DNA of 64,000 nt from Protopterus annectens (Eukaryota; Chordata; Ceratodontiformes; Protopteridae): the NCBI RefSeq assembly GCF_019279795.1, contig NC_056732.1:1077681083-1077745082 (forward strand), in the 5' to 3' direction. The translations under genes and the position numbers were made by a program. Below are positions 22,537 to 35,245 of the stretch, piece by piece. The notes under the pieces are model-generated. The model did not search any database. It was not told where the DNA came from and saw only the letters and a program-made list of their open reading frames with translations. The stretch's first letter is position 1; each line of letters starts with the position of its first letter.

Positions 22537-24830
22537 GTGGTTTTTTTTTTTTGGAGAGGTAGTGTTTGTACTTTTGAGTGCAGGACTGTGGCTGATCAGC
22601 TGAAGCCTGTCTTTAAAAAATGTATAGAGTGTGGCCATAAGCTCTCCCTGGTCGATGGTCACACTCTGTGTGTAATTTGCTTGGGAGTGACATATTTGTC
22701 CACTCAATGTGCTATCTGTTCTGGTTTTAACCCTAGGGCCCTTAGGGATCGGAAGGCCAAGCTAGTTGCCAAAAGCCTTCTCCCTGCTGCCATGCTGGAA
22801 TCTGCCTCGGCCTCGTTCTCTAGTGTACCACCTCCCACCCAGACACGGACTCAACCTCCCTTTTCTTCTGGTGATGGGTCTTCTAAGGACACATCTTTAG
22901 TCAGCATGGCTTACAAAGAAAAAGAGAAAGATAAAGATAAAGAAAGGCGCAGAGAGGAAAGTGAGAAAAAGGAGGACAGACATCGTAAGAGATCCCCAGA
23001 CAGGGAGCTCTTTCACAGTCCCCCATCTAAGACCATGAGGCCTGTTTCTCCACGCCTCTGATCTCCTCGTTTCTCACCAGAGCCGTTGGAATATTCGGAC
23101 CCGAGGCCTTCCTCCCCATTGCGCAGACCAGCCAGATCAGAGTCGGTGGCCTCTTTGAGGTCGACTCGGACCCTTTCGAACATGGATATGGACAGGATGA
23201 TGCAGAGATTTATTCAGACCCAAATTCAGATGGGAGTCTTGCCAGGCCCCTCTCCCTCTGGAGGGGGGACCTCCATGCCTCTTTTCTGCCCCATCTCTCC
23301 TTCCTCAATCCATACCTCAGCTTTGGGTCTCTTGGATCCAAGGTTTTTCGGAGCTGGTAGCTCGGCGCCGACGGTTCCTCCAACCTCAACTTCAGCTGTT
23401 ACCTTGAGTTCCTCGGATATGACTTGTTTGGATCCGAGTGACTCTCAGAGCCATGGACAGGGAGTCAGACCCTGGGGAATGGATTTTTCGGCTCCAACCT
23501 TTTCGGATCTGATCCGTTCTCTTGGACCTCAGGCTACCCTGGCTTCGGCTCTGGTCCCCGCTTCGGATCTGAGGCGGGCATCTCCCTCGGCCTTTGAAGT
23601 GGTGGAGAGGGTTCTCTCCCAGGGATTGAAACCCCAGCCCATCCCCTCGGATACCACCCAGACCCCCATGGATTTGGCAATGACTCCCTTCATCCTGTCT
23701 CAGGGACAGCCCATGCCAGAGGATCCCCAGGTTAATTTCCCTGAGGAAACCCCTGCGGCTCACGGATCCCCTTCTGAAAGTCCCTCACTATGGACACTGA
23801 CTTAGATGAAGGAGAAGGTTCCCCCAGGTCACCTCCTGAAGACGTCTCCTTCGGAAAAATTATGGAGATCCTCCGCCAGAGGGGAGGTTGGTCAGCCCCA
23901 AAACCTTCTGGGGATGAGTCAGTGTTCCTGGAGGCCTTTGGCATGGGCCCATCTACTTCCTGGGTATCCCCACCAGCGGACCCCTTGGTGGACCTCATCA
24001 CCATGAGGGCATGGAAGGAGCCTGACACCGTAGATCCCATCCCCAAATGCCCTGACAAGGTTTTATCTCCCCCTTCCGACAGACAACCTTGGTCGAAAGG
24101 AGCCCCAGTTAATGCTATGTTGGTTGCAGCGGCCACAAAGAAGGAACTAGCATTGGAGAGTTCCTCAGTCCACCATCCAAACAAGGAGTCCAGGTCAGTG
24201 GATAGGTTTGGGAAGCGTGTCTACTCCTCAGCGACCTTTTCTATCCGTGTGCTGAATTATTTGGCACATGTGATTCGGCTTCAGCGAGACCTTGCTTCGG
24301 AATTTGCTGAGTCGCCCCAGAGTCTTTATCGCCGCAGGACAGACAGTTGTTCTCTGTGAAAATGTCTACTCTGAAGTCAGTCTCAAACACATCAATGCGA
24401 CTCCTTTCCCATGCCACGGAGGGAGCAGCTAGGGCGGCTGGGATAGGCATAGCCATGAGGCGTCATGCCTGGCTCAAGTTGTGTCAGTTCGCGGACCCTT
24501 TCAAGGAGTTGTTTATCAATGCTCCCTACGACGGTTCTTCCCTTTTTGGGAAGACAGCACGTGACACACTTGTCCAGAGCAAAAAGGATGGGAAGACTTT
24601 GTCTGCCGTCGGAGTCCGCTTCTCTGACCCTCAGTGGTCCTTCTCTAGGAATCAAGGAGGGCAGAAGAAGATGTGGTTCCAAAAATCACAGTTTTCCCAG
24701 GATTCTCAGGACAACTATTCCCCCAGAGGCAGAGGGGGACAGGATCGACGCCGACCCAGAGGTAGAGGAGGTCCCAGGAATTTCGGGTCTAGGGAACCCT
24801 TTTCTGATAGACCTGGTCAGCAGCCCTGAG
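22537..24830 (+). pseudogene. DIRS gag-like region (fossil)
   Basis: Open stretches in this part encode a Ser/Pro-rich protein with a charged Lys/Glu block (near 22915-22990), a Cys-rich N-terminal stretch (22610-22730: CIECGHKL, CVICLG, CAICSG) and an Arg/Gly-rich end (about 24700-24800). That profile fits the first protein of vertebrate DIRS elements, which packages the RNA. The region is broken. Confidence 0.7.
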
Positions 24831-24865
24831 GGGTTGCCCGACTGTCCTACTCTGGAGGCAGTCAG

Positions 24866-26400
24866 GTGACGATCGTCCTTACACCCAGCAGCATGGGAGT
24901 CCATTATGACAGATCACTGAGTTTTACAGATAATACCCAGAGGTTACTCTATCCCATTTGTTGCCCCTCCAAATATTGCAAAACACCTCCCGGATGTTCC
25001 AACTGCTCACATGGAGGCTGCAGCTCTAGAGGTTTCAAAGCTGCTTCTCAAATGAGCCATCGAACAGTTCCCCCCGATGAGTCTGGATTAGACGTCTACT
25101 CAAGGTTCTTTTTGGTGCCAAAAAAGATGGGGGACCTCAGGCCCATCCTAGACCTGTCAATATTAAACCTGTCGGTAGCCAAACAGAAATTCCGGATGGT
25201 CACCCTACAGTCCATTCTACCTTATCTCTGAGAGTGCGACTGGATGTGCTCGTTAGACCGCCAGGATGCTTACTACCACATCAAAATACACAGAAGCTCC
25301 AGGAGGTTTCTGCGCTTCCGGCTGGGAGCCAGTCATTTTCAGTTCCAAGCCCTACCCTTTGGTCTCACCACAGCCCCCAGGGTGTTCACCAAGGCAATGG
25401 CAGTTGTAGCTGCTCACCTGAGGCTTCTGGGTATTCAGGTGTTTCCATACCTGGATGACTGACTCTTCGCTGCACCCAACAAGCATCACTTGTGTCTGGC
25501 CCGAGATTATTTTATTCGGTTGGCAGATCTACTGGGAATTACAGTCAATGTTCACAAATCCCATTTGCAACCAGTACAAGTTCTAGACTTCATTGAGGCA
25601 CGGCTAGACACTTTGCAGATGAAGGTATTCTTAACTCCAGACAGGATCCTACACCTCAGGTGCCACATAGCTCAGATAGCAAACTCCAAGTCTTCAAAGG
25701 TGAGCAAGGTTCTCCAGGCTGTGGGCTCCATGGCTGCCACCATATCGATTCTCCCTTGTGCGCACCTTCACATGCGGGTTCTTCAATGGACTCTGGCTGT
25801 TCAATGGTCTTAACTAGACCTGCCCATGGAATTTCCAATCAAGATCAGTCACGTCTGCAGGACGTCTCTTCTTTGGTGGTTAGGTTCACCGGATATCAAA
25901 AAGATGCCCCTTCATGTCATCTCCAGTCCAAGCCACAGTGACCACAGACGCCTCCCAACTCGGTTGGGGGGGCACTGTTTGGGAAGGACAGTCCAAGGCA
26001 CATGGTCCCAGTCAGAGACCAAGTTGCACATAAATGTTCTAGAGATGAGGGCAGTGCTTTTAGCGTTGGAAGTCTTTCACATAGTCCTCCCTCTTGGATT
26101 GATTGCAAGTCAGTCAGACAACATGTCCGTTGTCTGGTATATCAACAAGCAGGGGGGAACCAGATCCTACCCCCTATGTTGCAAGGCCATGAGAGTGTGG
26201 GAATGGGCAATTTCCACTGGTCGGTTTCTGATAGCAACACACATCCCGGGGTGCTCCAAACATTTTAGCGGACAGAGTGAGTCGGGCCATTCTGATGCCT
26301 TACGAGTGATCTCTGAAACAGTCAGTAGCAGAGGAGATCTTCCTTGCATGGGGTCAGCCTTGCTGCGATCTCTTCATATCTCCTTCCAATGTGAAGTGCA
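24866..26400 (+). pseudogene. DIRS reverse transcriptase and RNase H region (fossil)
   Basis: Visible motifs include LDRQDAYYHIKIH and LPFGLTTAPRVFTK, then the catalytic box FPYLDD (about 25440-25460), all typical of DIRS reverse transcriptase. Further on come INVLEMRAVLLALE and SDNMSVVWYINKQGG (about 26030-26160), which mark the RNase H domain. The region is broken. Confidence 0.85.
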
Positions 26401-26699
26401 GTGAGTTCTTCGCTCTGATTCCTTCACAAAGGGAAGTCCCCAGAGATGCTCTAGTCTATGCTTGGCCCCCTGGGCTTCTGTATGCTTATCCACCTTTGCC
26501 AGTCATTCCGAAGTTTCTTCAGAAAGCTTGCCAGCTATGGTGCAAAGTGATCCTCATTGTCCCATTTTGGCCTCGTCAGGTTTGGTTCCCATTCCTTTGG
26601 TCTCATCTCTTAGCTCCCCCATTGATTCTGGATCCCTGCCCAGATCTAATCTCCCATCTGTCAGGGGCACGTCCACCCGTTCTTGGCAGCCTCAAGCTG

Positions 26700-27693
26700 A
26701 CAGCCTGGTTGCTCCAGTTCCATTAATTGCCAGGACACCCGGTCTTTCATCCCAGGTAAAATCCATTCTGGTAGCTTCTCTTAAAGATTCCACTAGGAAA
26801 TTTTATTGCAGTAAATGGAAGCGCTTTTCCATTTGGGCCTCACAGAGAAAAATAGATCCCTTTACTGCCCCTGTTCCAGCGGTGTTGGACTTCCTGTCTG
26901 GTATCTTTCAGGAAGGAGATAGTTCCTCCACAGTGAAAGTACAATTGGCAGCCATTTCCAGTTTTCATGTTGGTGAAGACAACATGGCCTTAGCCTCCTC
27001 TAGGCTGTGTAAGGCTTTTCTTAAAGGTACTTTTCTGTTACGGCCGCCTGTCAAGGATTCAATGCCTCCTTGGGACCTTACTTTTGTTTTACAGGCTTTG
27101 GTGGCTCCTCCTTTCTAACCTGCAGCTTTGGTGGACTTGAAATTTTTGTCCTGGAAGACCGCTTTCCTAGTCGCCATTACATCTGCTAGGAGGGTTTCTG
27201 AGCTTCAAGCTCTGTCTGCCGTGCCTCCGTATTTGGTCTTCTATAAGGATAGGGTCTCCCTCCATACTAACCCTTACTTCTTACCTAAAGTGGCATCTGA
27301 AGCAAACATTAACCAGTCTATTAGTCTGCCTATTTTTTTCCTAACTTCCAAAATAAAGGTGAATACAAACTCCATTTGTTAGATGATCATAGACAGCTTC
27401 ATTTTTATCTTCATAGAATGAAGTCTTTCTGCAAGACTGACCAATTGTTTGTTTCCTTTTCCAAAGCATTTATGGGAAAAGCTATTTCTAAAGTTTCTTT
27501 GGCCAGATGGATCACTCTTTGTTTTTCACATGCCTACAAAGCAAAAGGTTTATCTCCTCCTGGTATTGTTAAGGCTCACTCTACCAGGTCCATGGTGACT
27601 TCTGCTGCCTTTTGGTCTAGGGAGCCTTTGGACGATATTTGTGCAGCAGCGACTGGGCCAATTCACATACCTTCATTTCCCATTACAAATTAG
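26700..27693 (+). pseudogene. DIRS tyrosine recombinase region (fossil)
   Basis: The stretch shows SLKDSTRKFYCSKWKRFSIW (SAM-like N-terminal domain) and, later, TSARRVSELQALS (the first catalytic Arg region, about 27178-27210) and AHSTRSMVTSAAFW (the HxxR region, about 27570-27615). These identify a DIRS/Crypton-type tyrosine recombinase, the integration enzyme. The region is broken. Confidence 0.8.
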
Positions 27694-27792
27694 ATCTGAT
27701 TTCAAGGGGTAGAGCATCCTTTGGCTCTGCGGTGCTCAGGAATATCCTTCCATAAGTGCCTTCCAGGACCGGAGTAGCTGGGGACTCTGTCC

Positions 27793-27830
27793 CACAGGTT
27801 GCAGATAAAATGAAGTTAACTACTTCAGAT
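27793..27830 (+). repeat. DIRS internal complementary region
   Basis: These 38 bases (starting CACAGGTTGCAGATAAAATG) are the exact reverse complement of 22196-22233. A second block following it (about 27840-27890, ending TTTTTCTGCAAC) would be expected to match the right tip, which is not present after 28108. Confidence 0.85.
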
Positions 27831-27975
27831 AAAGAAGTTATGCACTCACCATAATGTTCCATCTGAGTAGTTATACTTCATTTTTCTGCAACATTCCCTC
27901 CCTCCATCCCCCGGACATTGTCCTGTCTTTTCAGGATTGGTTTATTGGGTTGAGTTGCTTATGTTTTTAGTTGCA

Positions 27976-28108
27976 GCAAACTCGATCTGAGGGAAGATAG
28001 GAGATGGTAGGGCATTATGAGTAAGGGGAGGAGCTCAGAGCTTGGAGCAGGTGCTAGGAAAAAGTTGCCGGCTTGGATCCGATATGGATTCGTATACCCA
28101 CAGGTTGC
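27976..28108 (-). repeat. DIRS right inverted terminal repeat
   Basis: Reverse complement of the left inverted repeat, ending CCACAGGTTGC. Sequence beyond it (CACTTGTCTCTC...) has no counterpart at the left tip. Confidence 0.85.
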
Positions 28109-28383
28109 CACTTGTCTCTCTTTTTGCAGTTCTGCCATGTGGGGGGGTCTTGAAAATGGTAAATGTGTTAATAATTTACAAGAAAAAATATTTTCTGACT
28201 TTTCTCTAAATGTCACAGAAATCTTTGATACTACATTTAAGATATCTTAACATATAAACTGTTATAATTAACTAACATTTAAAGCTTAGCATTTCAGTAC
28301 TGTGTTGCTGCTTATGTAAATGTATCAGAAGAGGTGACAAAGTGTTTACATCCCTGACTGATCTAATAGCTTTGTTTTGCTAT

Positions 28384-28860
28384 GGAAGGGGAGTGTTAAG
28401 TTCTCCTCCCTGCTCCAATAAAAATAGTGGAAAACAGTTCCACAGCTTTCTGTCTTTTTTATAGCAGCTACTGTTTTCCTGACATTAGCAGGATTAATTA
28501 CCCATCTAAGATTAACAGCAGTACCTAACAGGGAAAACTACTGAAGGGGAGTGTTAAGTTCTCCTCCCTGCACCAATAAAAATAGTGGAAAACAGTTCCA
28601 CAGCTTTCTGTCTTTTTTATAGCAGCTACTGTTTTCCTGACATTAGCAGGATTAATTACCCATCTAAGATTAACAGCAGTACCTAACAGGGAAAACTACT
28701 GAAGGGGAGTGTTACGTTCTCCTCCCTGCTCCAATAAAAATAGTGGAAAACAGTTCCACAGCTTTCTGTCTTTTTTATGGCAGCTACTGTTTTCATGACA
28801 TTAGCAGGATTAATTACCCATCTAAGATTAACAGCAGTACCTAACAGGGAAAACTACTGA
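28384..28860. repeat. 158-bp tandem repeat, 3 copies
   Basis: Units start near 28384, 28542 and 28700 (marker AAGGGGAGTGTTA at 28386, 28544 and 28702) and differ at only a few sites. Each has CCAATAAAAATAGTGG and a near-palindromic stretch TGGAAAACAGTTCCACAG. No transposon family was recognised. Confidence 0.95.
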
Positions 28861-29570
28861 TTGGTCTGTATCCATAGTATATCATGCAGGTGGAGACAAA
28901 TTCCTCTGCAAAGTATGTGAGAAGTTAAACTTTAAAAAAAAAAGTAGGTAGGCTTTCCCTTCCTTTGATTCCAAAGCAAGGAAATGAAAGTTTTAAAAAA
29001 TACAAGCAGGTTTCTGGTACCTACACAGTACTGGAACCATACTGTAGAGAGAAAAGAAACCTAAGGATTGACTTAAACTGTGGGACAGGACAGTTTTCTG
29101 GGTAAGTGATTTTATCATCAATAGAGTGGTAGTTACATAACTGTTTAGATCAAATTGTGTGAACTTAAAGTGGACATGAAGGAGATCAAGTCCCATTTGG
29201 GATGCCAAAATGAACTGATTGTGAAAGTTTTCAGCATGGCCACTGATAGGGGAAGTTGAATGACCAAGATGGACTCGACATAAGTGAAAAACAAAAAGCA
29301 GTACGCTGCCATGAAAATAATAACATTAATAGTAATATCTGTATAATGAAAACAATGGGTTGTTTTAAAATACCCTAAGCTACAATTTATTTATTTATTT
29401 GGCATTTGTTTACTGGGATGGTCTGCCTGGGTATGTTCCCATTTTCAGCAGAGGCCCAGGGAGAAAAGCTCCAGGTATAGATCACATTTCATATTGTAAT
29501 ACATAGAGAATTTACATTTGTAACAGCAAACACAGAATTAGATTTGAAACACTAATACATAGAGTCAAAT

Positions 29571-29572
<2 letters not shown>
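28861..29572. other. Unassigned intergenic DNA
   Basis: No gene or repeat family was recognised. A 71-codon minus-strand frame at 28993-29208 has no known domain. Confidence 0.55.

Positions 29573-29620
<48 letters not shown>
29573..29620. repeat. (TA)n microsatellite
   Basis: About 46 bases of TA, abutting the 3' side of a minus-strand LINE relic. Confidence 0.95.
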
Positions 29621-29622
<2 letters not shown>

Positions 29623-29624
29623 GC

Positions 29625-30620
29625 TTTGATGTGGGGAAAACAGTTTAGTTTTGTTGGGATTAAGCGTAACTGGATAGGTTTGTAACAATTTTTCTGTGGC
29701 AGTGAAGGATTCTTGAGTGATTTGCTGTAGGTGAATTGGATTGTTCGATGATCATGTAAGTGTTGAATCATTGGCATATTCTGTAATGAAGGCATGTTGT
29801 GTGCATGTATGGAGTGAGTTTGTAAGTATATTAAACAGTAAGGGTCCAAGGATTGAGCCTTGTGGGACACCTGTATTTATAGGGAGAAAGGGTAATAGAG
29901 TATTTTGTCATTTTACTGATTTGAATGTATCTGTGAGATAGCTCTGAAACCAGTTTAAGGTATTTGCTGTAAGGCCTAATGATGACATTTCTGTTAGAAG
30001 TTTTGTGTGAATAACAGCATTGAAGGCTTTTGATAAATCAAGGAATAATGAAGATACAAATTTGTCTGCATACCTGGATTTATTGACTGTTTCTGTGAAT
30101 GAGAGTAGAGATGTATTAGGTCGAAAACCATCTTGGATTGAGGTTAAAAATTGCTCCTGAGTAAGATTATGTAAAAGTTGCTTATGGACACATTTTTCCA
30201 GTAATTTTGAAAGTGGAGATAGTATTGCTATTGGCCTAATGTTTGTGAACTCAGATGAATTACCTCCTTTGAGGAGGAGAATGATGTTACTTTTTCCAGA
30301 GGGGACATATGATTCTTGTATAGATCTGTTTATGAGGATGGAAGCAGAGTAGACTATGCTACTAGCTGCTATTTTTAGAAACTGAGTAGGAGTAGGGAAA
30401 TTATCTGTAGAGGCAGAGCAAACTTTTGGCTTGTTTAGCAGCTATTCGATAGTGGACATAGACACTATCTGAAGGTTGACTGTAGAAGTAGGTTGGGATT
30501 GTTCAGTTGAGTATAGTTGAGTTGAGTTAAAATCATTTGTAACAGATGATATACTATCTATAAAGTAGTTATTAAATTGTGTTGCAAGATCCATTGCAGT
30601 ATTCCAGTTGTTAAACAGAA
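29625..30620 (-). pseudogene. LINE reverse transcriptase relic (CR1/L2 group)
   Basis: Minus-strand translation gives, in order, LLLKGGNSSEFTNIRPIAIL (about 30240-30290, the RPI box), FRPNTSLLSFTETVNKS (about 30090), SLFLDLSKAFNAV (about 30010-30050, catalytic Asp region) and LLFNILTNSIHTC...ITEYANDSTL (about 29750-29840, where the usual ADD reads AND). The order and spacing are those of a non-LTR reverse transcriptase. Stops and frameshifts break it, and endonuclease and 3' tail were not identified. Confidence 0.75.
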
Positions 30621-30949
30621 TTACTGCCAGATGTACAGAAAGTGTGTTACCATTTCTTTAAGGACATGGAGAAAGATAGCATCCTAGTAATCTACAAGTA
30701 ATAAAGAGGTGACCTCTGCTAGACATGCATTCAGTATGATGCAGGATTCCTTGCTAATCTTGTACTTCAGTAGAAAACATTTTCTTCCAGACTTGCAGTA
30801 GATTGGTGCTGAAAGGCAGGAACCAAACAGGTTTCTGTTTCTTTGTTTTTATTCCAGTTCTGTTTACACAATTTCAGTTTAATCTGGTGAAATACTAAAT
30901 TCATTTTAACACTTTTTGGATCTATTTTGTCAGCAATGAGGTTGACACA

Positions 30950-31733
30950 GTTGAGGAAAGGAAGCAGGACAATGAACATGAAGACCAAGCTGAAATCATA
31001 AGAGAAAATTTAGCAGAGCTGGAAATGAACATGAAGACTGTACTGAAACTGTTAGAGAAAGCTTAGTAGGCAAAGTACCCCTCCTTATAGAAATGATAAG
31101 CAATCAGATTCACATTCATCCAAAAGTTATAATTACAAATAAAATAACAGAAAATAAAGAAGGTAATAGCTGCCAAAAATGTGCTGAGGATATAAATGAT
31201 GGTAAGACCAAGCCAAAAAGGAAAGACAGAAGGAAGAAACTGCCAATTAAAAACACTGAAATTGATCTCATGTGCAGAGTTAAGGAGGAAACAAATTTGA
31301 AATTGTAGAACAAAGAGAAAAGTTATTATCATGCAAATTAATTCACTAGGTAAAGGGACTAAAAGAAAAGAGCTAAGTTGCCCACTGGAGGACAGATCTG
31401 TTAAAAAGAATGGATGTAATAATGTGGTTGATAATCTTATAAATTATATAATAATTATGTCATTGGATAGTGAAAACTTAAAGAAACTGGACAACAAGAA
31501 CATTTTACTGTTTTGGGATTAACATCTAAAACATCAGTTAAGACCACTAACAGTGCTGAATAAAAATTGTGTCACAATCAGTTCCTTAAGTGGTCTAAAG
31601 CTCCATGATTTGATAAATATGATTATACAGACATATTTGTAATGGTAGGTACTAATAACTCAAAATGGACTCCATTGGAACATATGACATATGAAGAGAG
31701 AGATATTAGTAGGATATATAAATACACATGCGC

Positions 31734-31807
<74 letters not shown>

Positions 31808-32446
31808 ACACACATACACACACACAGACATAAACTACTTAACAAATATCAAAGTCACATTCATTCCACTATGCCTCGCTTTTTTCAGATTATTCACAAA
31901 GACAAAGCTTTTTAACACATGGCTCTGCCAGCGGGGCTCTATGAAGAGTTTTGATATCATAACCATGTGGGAGGAATTGATGTTGTCTTTTGACATGTTT
32001 GGATGTGGCAAGATTCATGTTAGTCTAAAAGTACATAGATTGTTACAGAAGATGTTTTAAATGCATACCTTGGTAGAGAAACGAAGAATGGAAAAAGGGC
32101 AGGCGCTGATAACATAACATAAAAAGTGTCTGTGCAAATTCTAGGAGTATCAACAAAAAAGAAAAAAATATGAATTAGAGTACATTATAAATACAAAACA
32201 AAATGAATAGTTATTTCAGTAGCTTGAGATTGTAGTAATATATAGTATGTAAAATATGAAATAATAAGAAAAGCTAGGAGGGGTGGAGGAGTTTTAATGT
32301 TGATACATTATTCAACTAACTCTAATTTGCTATATAAAAATGATAATAAAGAAATCATGCCTATTATGTTAAAAGGGAAATAAAAAGCTGATGTTAAGAT
32401 CATAATAATATATTGCAGTCCAAAAAATGGATTACTGGCACTACAT
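30950..32446 (+). pseudogene. Old L2-like LINE, part 1 (5' part and endonuclease start)
   Basis: Near the end of this stretch the frames give KARRGGGVLMLIHYS (about 32265-32315) and KIIIIYCSPKNGLLALH (about 32400-32440), the middle of a LINE apurinic endonuclease. The sequence breaks off at the CR1 LINE inserted at 32447 and resumes at 35246. Bases 30950-31530 hold Lys/Glu-rich frames that could be its ORF1, but this is a guess. Many stops show great age. Confidence 0.55.
31724..31830. repeat. (CA)n microsatellite with CG-rich start
   Basis: GC-alternating bases (GCGCGCGTGCGC) lead into about 85 bases of CA. Alternating purine-pyrimidine sequence like this can adopt Z-DNA. All open frames through it are artefacts. 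Confidence 0.95.
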
Positions 32447-35245
32447 AGGTTCATAGGTTGATACTAGGCTATCTGCCCTAGGGCATTTATAAGCCTAGCC
32501 AGAGTGTGTTTGGCTTTCGCCACCCTTTTAGATTAGTTGACTGTGCCTCTGTATAGTAGGTCACAGAAGGTAGCCCTTTTAAGGTTAGTTTACTGTACCT
32601 CTGTCAAGCAGGGACACAGATGAGATCCCAGGGGTAAACCTACGATCTCCCATCCACTCATCAAGATTTCTCTTGAAGAGGGTCAGTGAGGGGCTCTGCC
32701 TAACATGGATTGGGATTTTGTTCCAGAGCTTCTGGGATATGAATCTGTCCCTCCAGCATGTCCTATTTATTTCTGTGCTGAGGTTCAAGTCCCTGGAGTG
32801 TGTAGCTCTAAGGGATTTGGATTTCCTGAGGTGAAGCATGTCCATTAATTCTGGGTTGGACATGGCTTTATACATCAGAAACAGATCGCCTCTGAGTAGG
32901 CGGTACGCAACTGAGTAGAGCTGGAGTTTCTTTAGCCGAACTGCATAGGGCATCTGTTTGAGCCCCTTGATCCTCTTGGTGAGGTACTTTTGGGGTCTTT
33001 CCAGTTGCTGCAGGTGTCGGGTAAGGTACATCCCAAATGGAGCATTGCATTCAATTATGGGCCTGATAAGTGATGAGTAGAGGGGCACAATGACCTCTCT
33101 TGATCTAGATGTGAACCCTTTCGTGATAAGGTGGGTTATATCGAAGGTCTTTCTAACCACTTTGGCAATGTGATTGTCAAAGGAGCCTTTGCTATCTACT
33201 TGGGTCCCCAAGTCCCTAATTACTTCTTCCGTACTTAATGGATTACCATCTGTGTGGTAATTTGTGGGCACTTTGTTTTCCCAAAGGGGATGACTATGCA
33301 CTTTTTGGCATTTAGCTTTAGGCCATGGCTCTGGCACCAGTTATCCGTCTCTGTGAGACCCTTTTGGAGGATGCTTGTGTCAGCTGGAGAGTCGATTATG
33401 GCTCCCAGTTTGCAGTCATCTGCGAACTTGGTCAGCCATAGTCCACCCATGTTAGCCTGTAACTCGGAGAAATATATACCGAACAAGAGAGGTCCCAGGA
33501 CTGAGCCTTGTGGGACGCCACTTGTAACTGGTTTAGAGTCCGACATGGCACCTGCTATTCTGACCATGTGGGTTCTATCCCTGAGCCAGTTTGCAACCCA
33601 TCTTGTGACATAGGGGTTGATATTTAAGCTGCTGAGCTTATTTATGATGCCCAAGTGGGGTATTGTGTCGAAGGCTTTTGCGAGGTCCAGGTAAACTGTG
33701 TGGACTACCTTCCCTTCATCTATGGCTTTAGTAAATGTTTCAAAGAAGTCGATCAGGTTCAAGAGGCAAGATCTGCCTGTAACAAAGCCGAATTGGGTAG
33801 GATCCAGTGTCTGGAGGTTCCCAATGTCTTTGTTTATGATTTCCATGACGATAAGCTCCATAGCTTTGCAGACCAGGCTAGTCAGGCTTATAGGACGATA
33901 GTTTCCGGGGTCTGTTGTGACACCACCTTTGTGGAGTGGGACCACTGTTGCTGTACGCCATTCCTTGGGTACATATCCTGTAGCAAGGCTGAGATTGAAC
34001 AGTGAATTTATATGAGGGTTTAGTTCTTCTTGGAGCTCGTGTAACATGCAGCCCGGAACACCGTCTGGTCCCATTGATGCTGCGTTTTTTGCTTTGGAGA
34101 GGGCAGCTCTCACCTGTGCATCTGTGATCTCAGGAAGGCTACACTCTGTTGGGATAGACATTTGCTCTTTGGGGGGGGGGGGGAGTTTGCACTGAACCTT
34201 TCAGCCAGGATGTTGGCAATGTCTGTGGGTTCAGTGTATTTTTTGTCATTTTGCACTAACTCAGAGCATATCTGGGAGTTGCCTCCCAGGTTTCTGACAT
34301 AACTAAAGAAGGCCTTTTGATTATCTTTAGTGTCTTGTGCAATTTTTCTTTTGAAGCTGGCCTTAGATGATTTTATGAGGGATCGTAGTTTCTTGCTAGT
34401 ACTGATCAGAGACGCCTTCCCTTTTTGGGATTTTGCTCTATCATGTAGTAGCTTTCTCCTTTTGTTGTATAGCTTATTTATGGCTGGGGTCCACCAGACA
34501 GGTCTCCTGCCTTTGGAGGAGTGAGTCTTGGTTTTATTTGGGGTAGCATGCTCCATGCACTCCTGTAGGTGTCCATAGAATGCTTTTGTAAAGGATTCTG
34601 CATTTTGGGCCGTATTTTCCACTGGCCTGGGAGCTTTGAAGGATTCCACGTCGGTTTTGAGAAGTGTGAAGTTTGCTTTTGAGAAGTTCTTCACCGTGGT
34701 TTCCTTGGCTGGGGGTGGGGACGGAATATGGATGTCCAGTGAGATTAGTTTATGGTCTGATCTTACCAATGAGGGGTATACCTCTGGTGTGGAACATAGA
34801 GACCCCATATTGGTGATGACCAGATCCAATATGTTTTCCCCTCTTGTGGGAGTGGTGATCAGTTGTTCCGTAGCATTTGAGTTTATAAATTCTAGGAACC
34901 GTTGGGCGAGGGTGTTTGAGCTTCAGTAGTTTTCCCAATCAATGTTTGGGTAGTTGAAGTCACCCCAATATAATGGTGTTTGGAGAGACCTTCATATTCT
35001 CCAGTGTTCTCAGGAAAGCCGAGTGAGGTTCCTGTGTTTGGGAGGGTGGTCTGTAGCAGGCTACAAACTGAAAGGCAGTTTTGCCCACTGTTAGTTGCAC
35101 ATGGATGGTCTCCGATGCTTCGTGCAGTGCCACTTACCTGGAGGTGTGGCTATCTTTGATAAATATGGATACTCCCCCTCCTTTTGTGGTTCGGTCCGAG
35201 TTTTGAGGCCGAAAAGCATGGTGTGAAGTATAACCTGTTAGTGCG
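32447..35245 (-). mobile_element. CR1-type LINE, 5'-truncated (copy C)
   Basis: Minus-strand ORF2 pieces cover the end of the endonuclease (34829-34110, with VITNMGSL and SDHKLISLDI), the reverse transcriptase (34161-33235, with YRPISLTSLVCKAMELI, LDLAKAFDTIPH, SGVPQGSVLGPLLFGIYF and LTKFADDCKLG) and the C-terminal domain (33337-32585). The FADD catalytic box is intact, but at least two frameshifts separate the pieces. The 3' tail ends CCTAGTATCAACCTATGAAC at 32447. Similarity to the longer copy at 45.7-49.6 kb stops at 35245, so the copy is truncated within the endonuclease. It is inserted in an older L2-like LINE. Confidence 0.9.

Larger units (their letters stand above)
22196..28108 (+). 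mobile_element. DIRS1-like tyrosine-recombinase retrotransposon (fossil)
   Basis: An element of about 5.9 kb with the typical DIRS plan: inverted terminal repeats (about 22224-22357 and 27976-28108) and an internal complementary region (from 27793) that is the exact reverse complement of the 38 bases at the left tip. Between them lie a gag-like region, a reverse transcriptase/RNase H region and a tyrosine recombinase region, in that order. DIRS elements integrate as circles by recombinase, without target duplications. The copy is broken, with something like five to ten breaks, and its right tip beyond the inverted repeat is not found. Good preservation of the repeats suggests moderate to young age. 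Confidence 0.9.

Noticed and set aside
23392-24184. Minus-strand frames of 123 and 150 codons in the DIRS element
   Set aside because: They are shadows of the plus-strand gag-like region, which has the expected composition for DIRS.
28384-28860. CRISPR array or satellite-encoded RNA
   Set aside because: The units are directly adjacent 158-bp copies without unique spacers, and the genome is vertebrate.
32868-34929. Plus-strand frames such as 33254-33613, 33655-34005 and 46539-46889
   Set aside because: They are antisense shadows of the CR1 ORF2; the same shadow occurs in both copies because the sense sequence is conserved.
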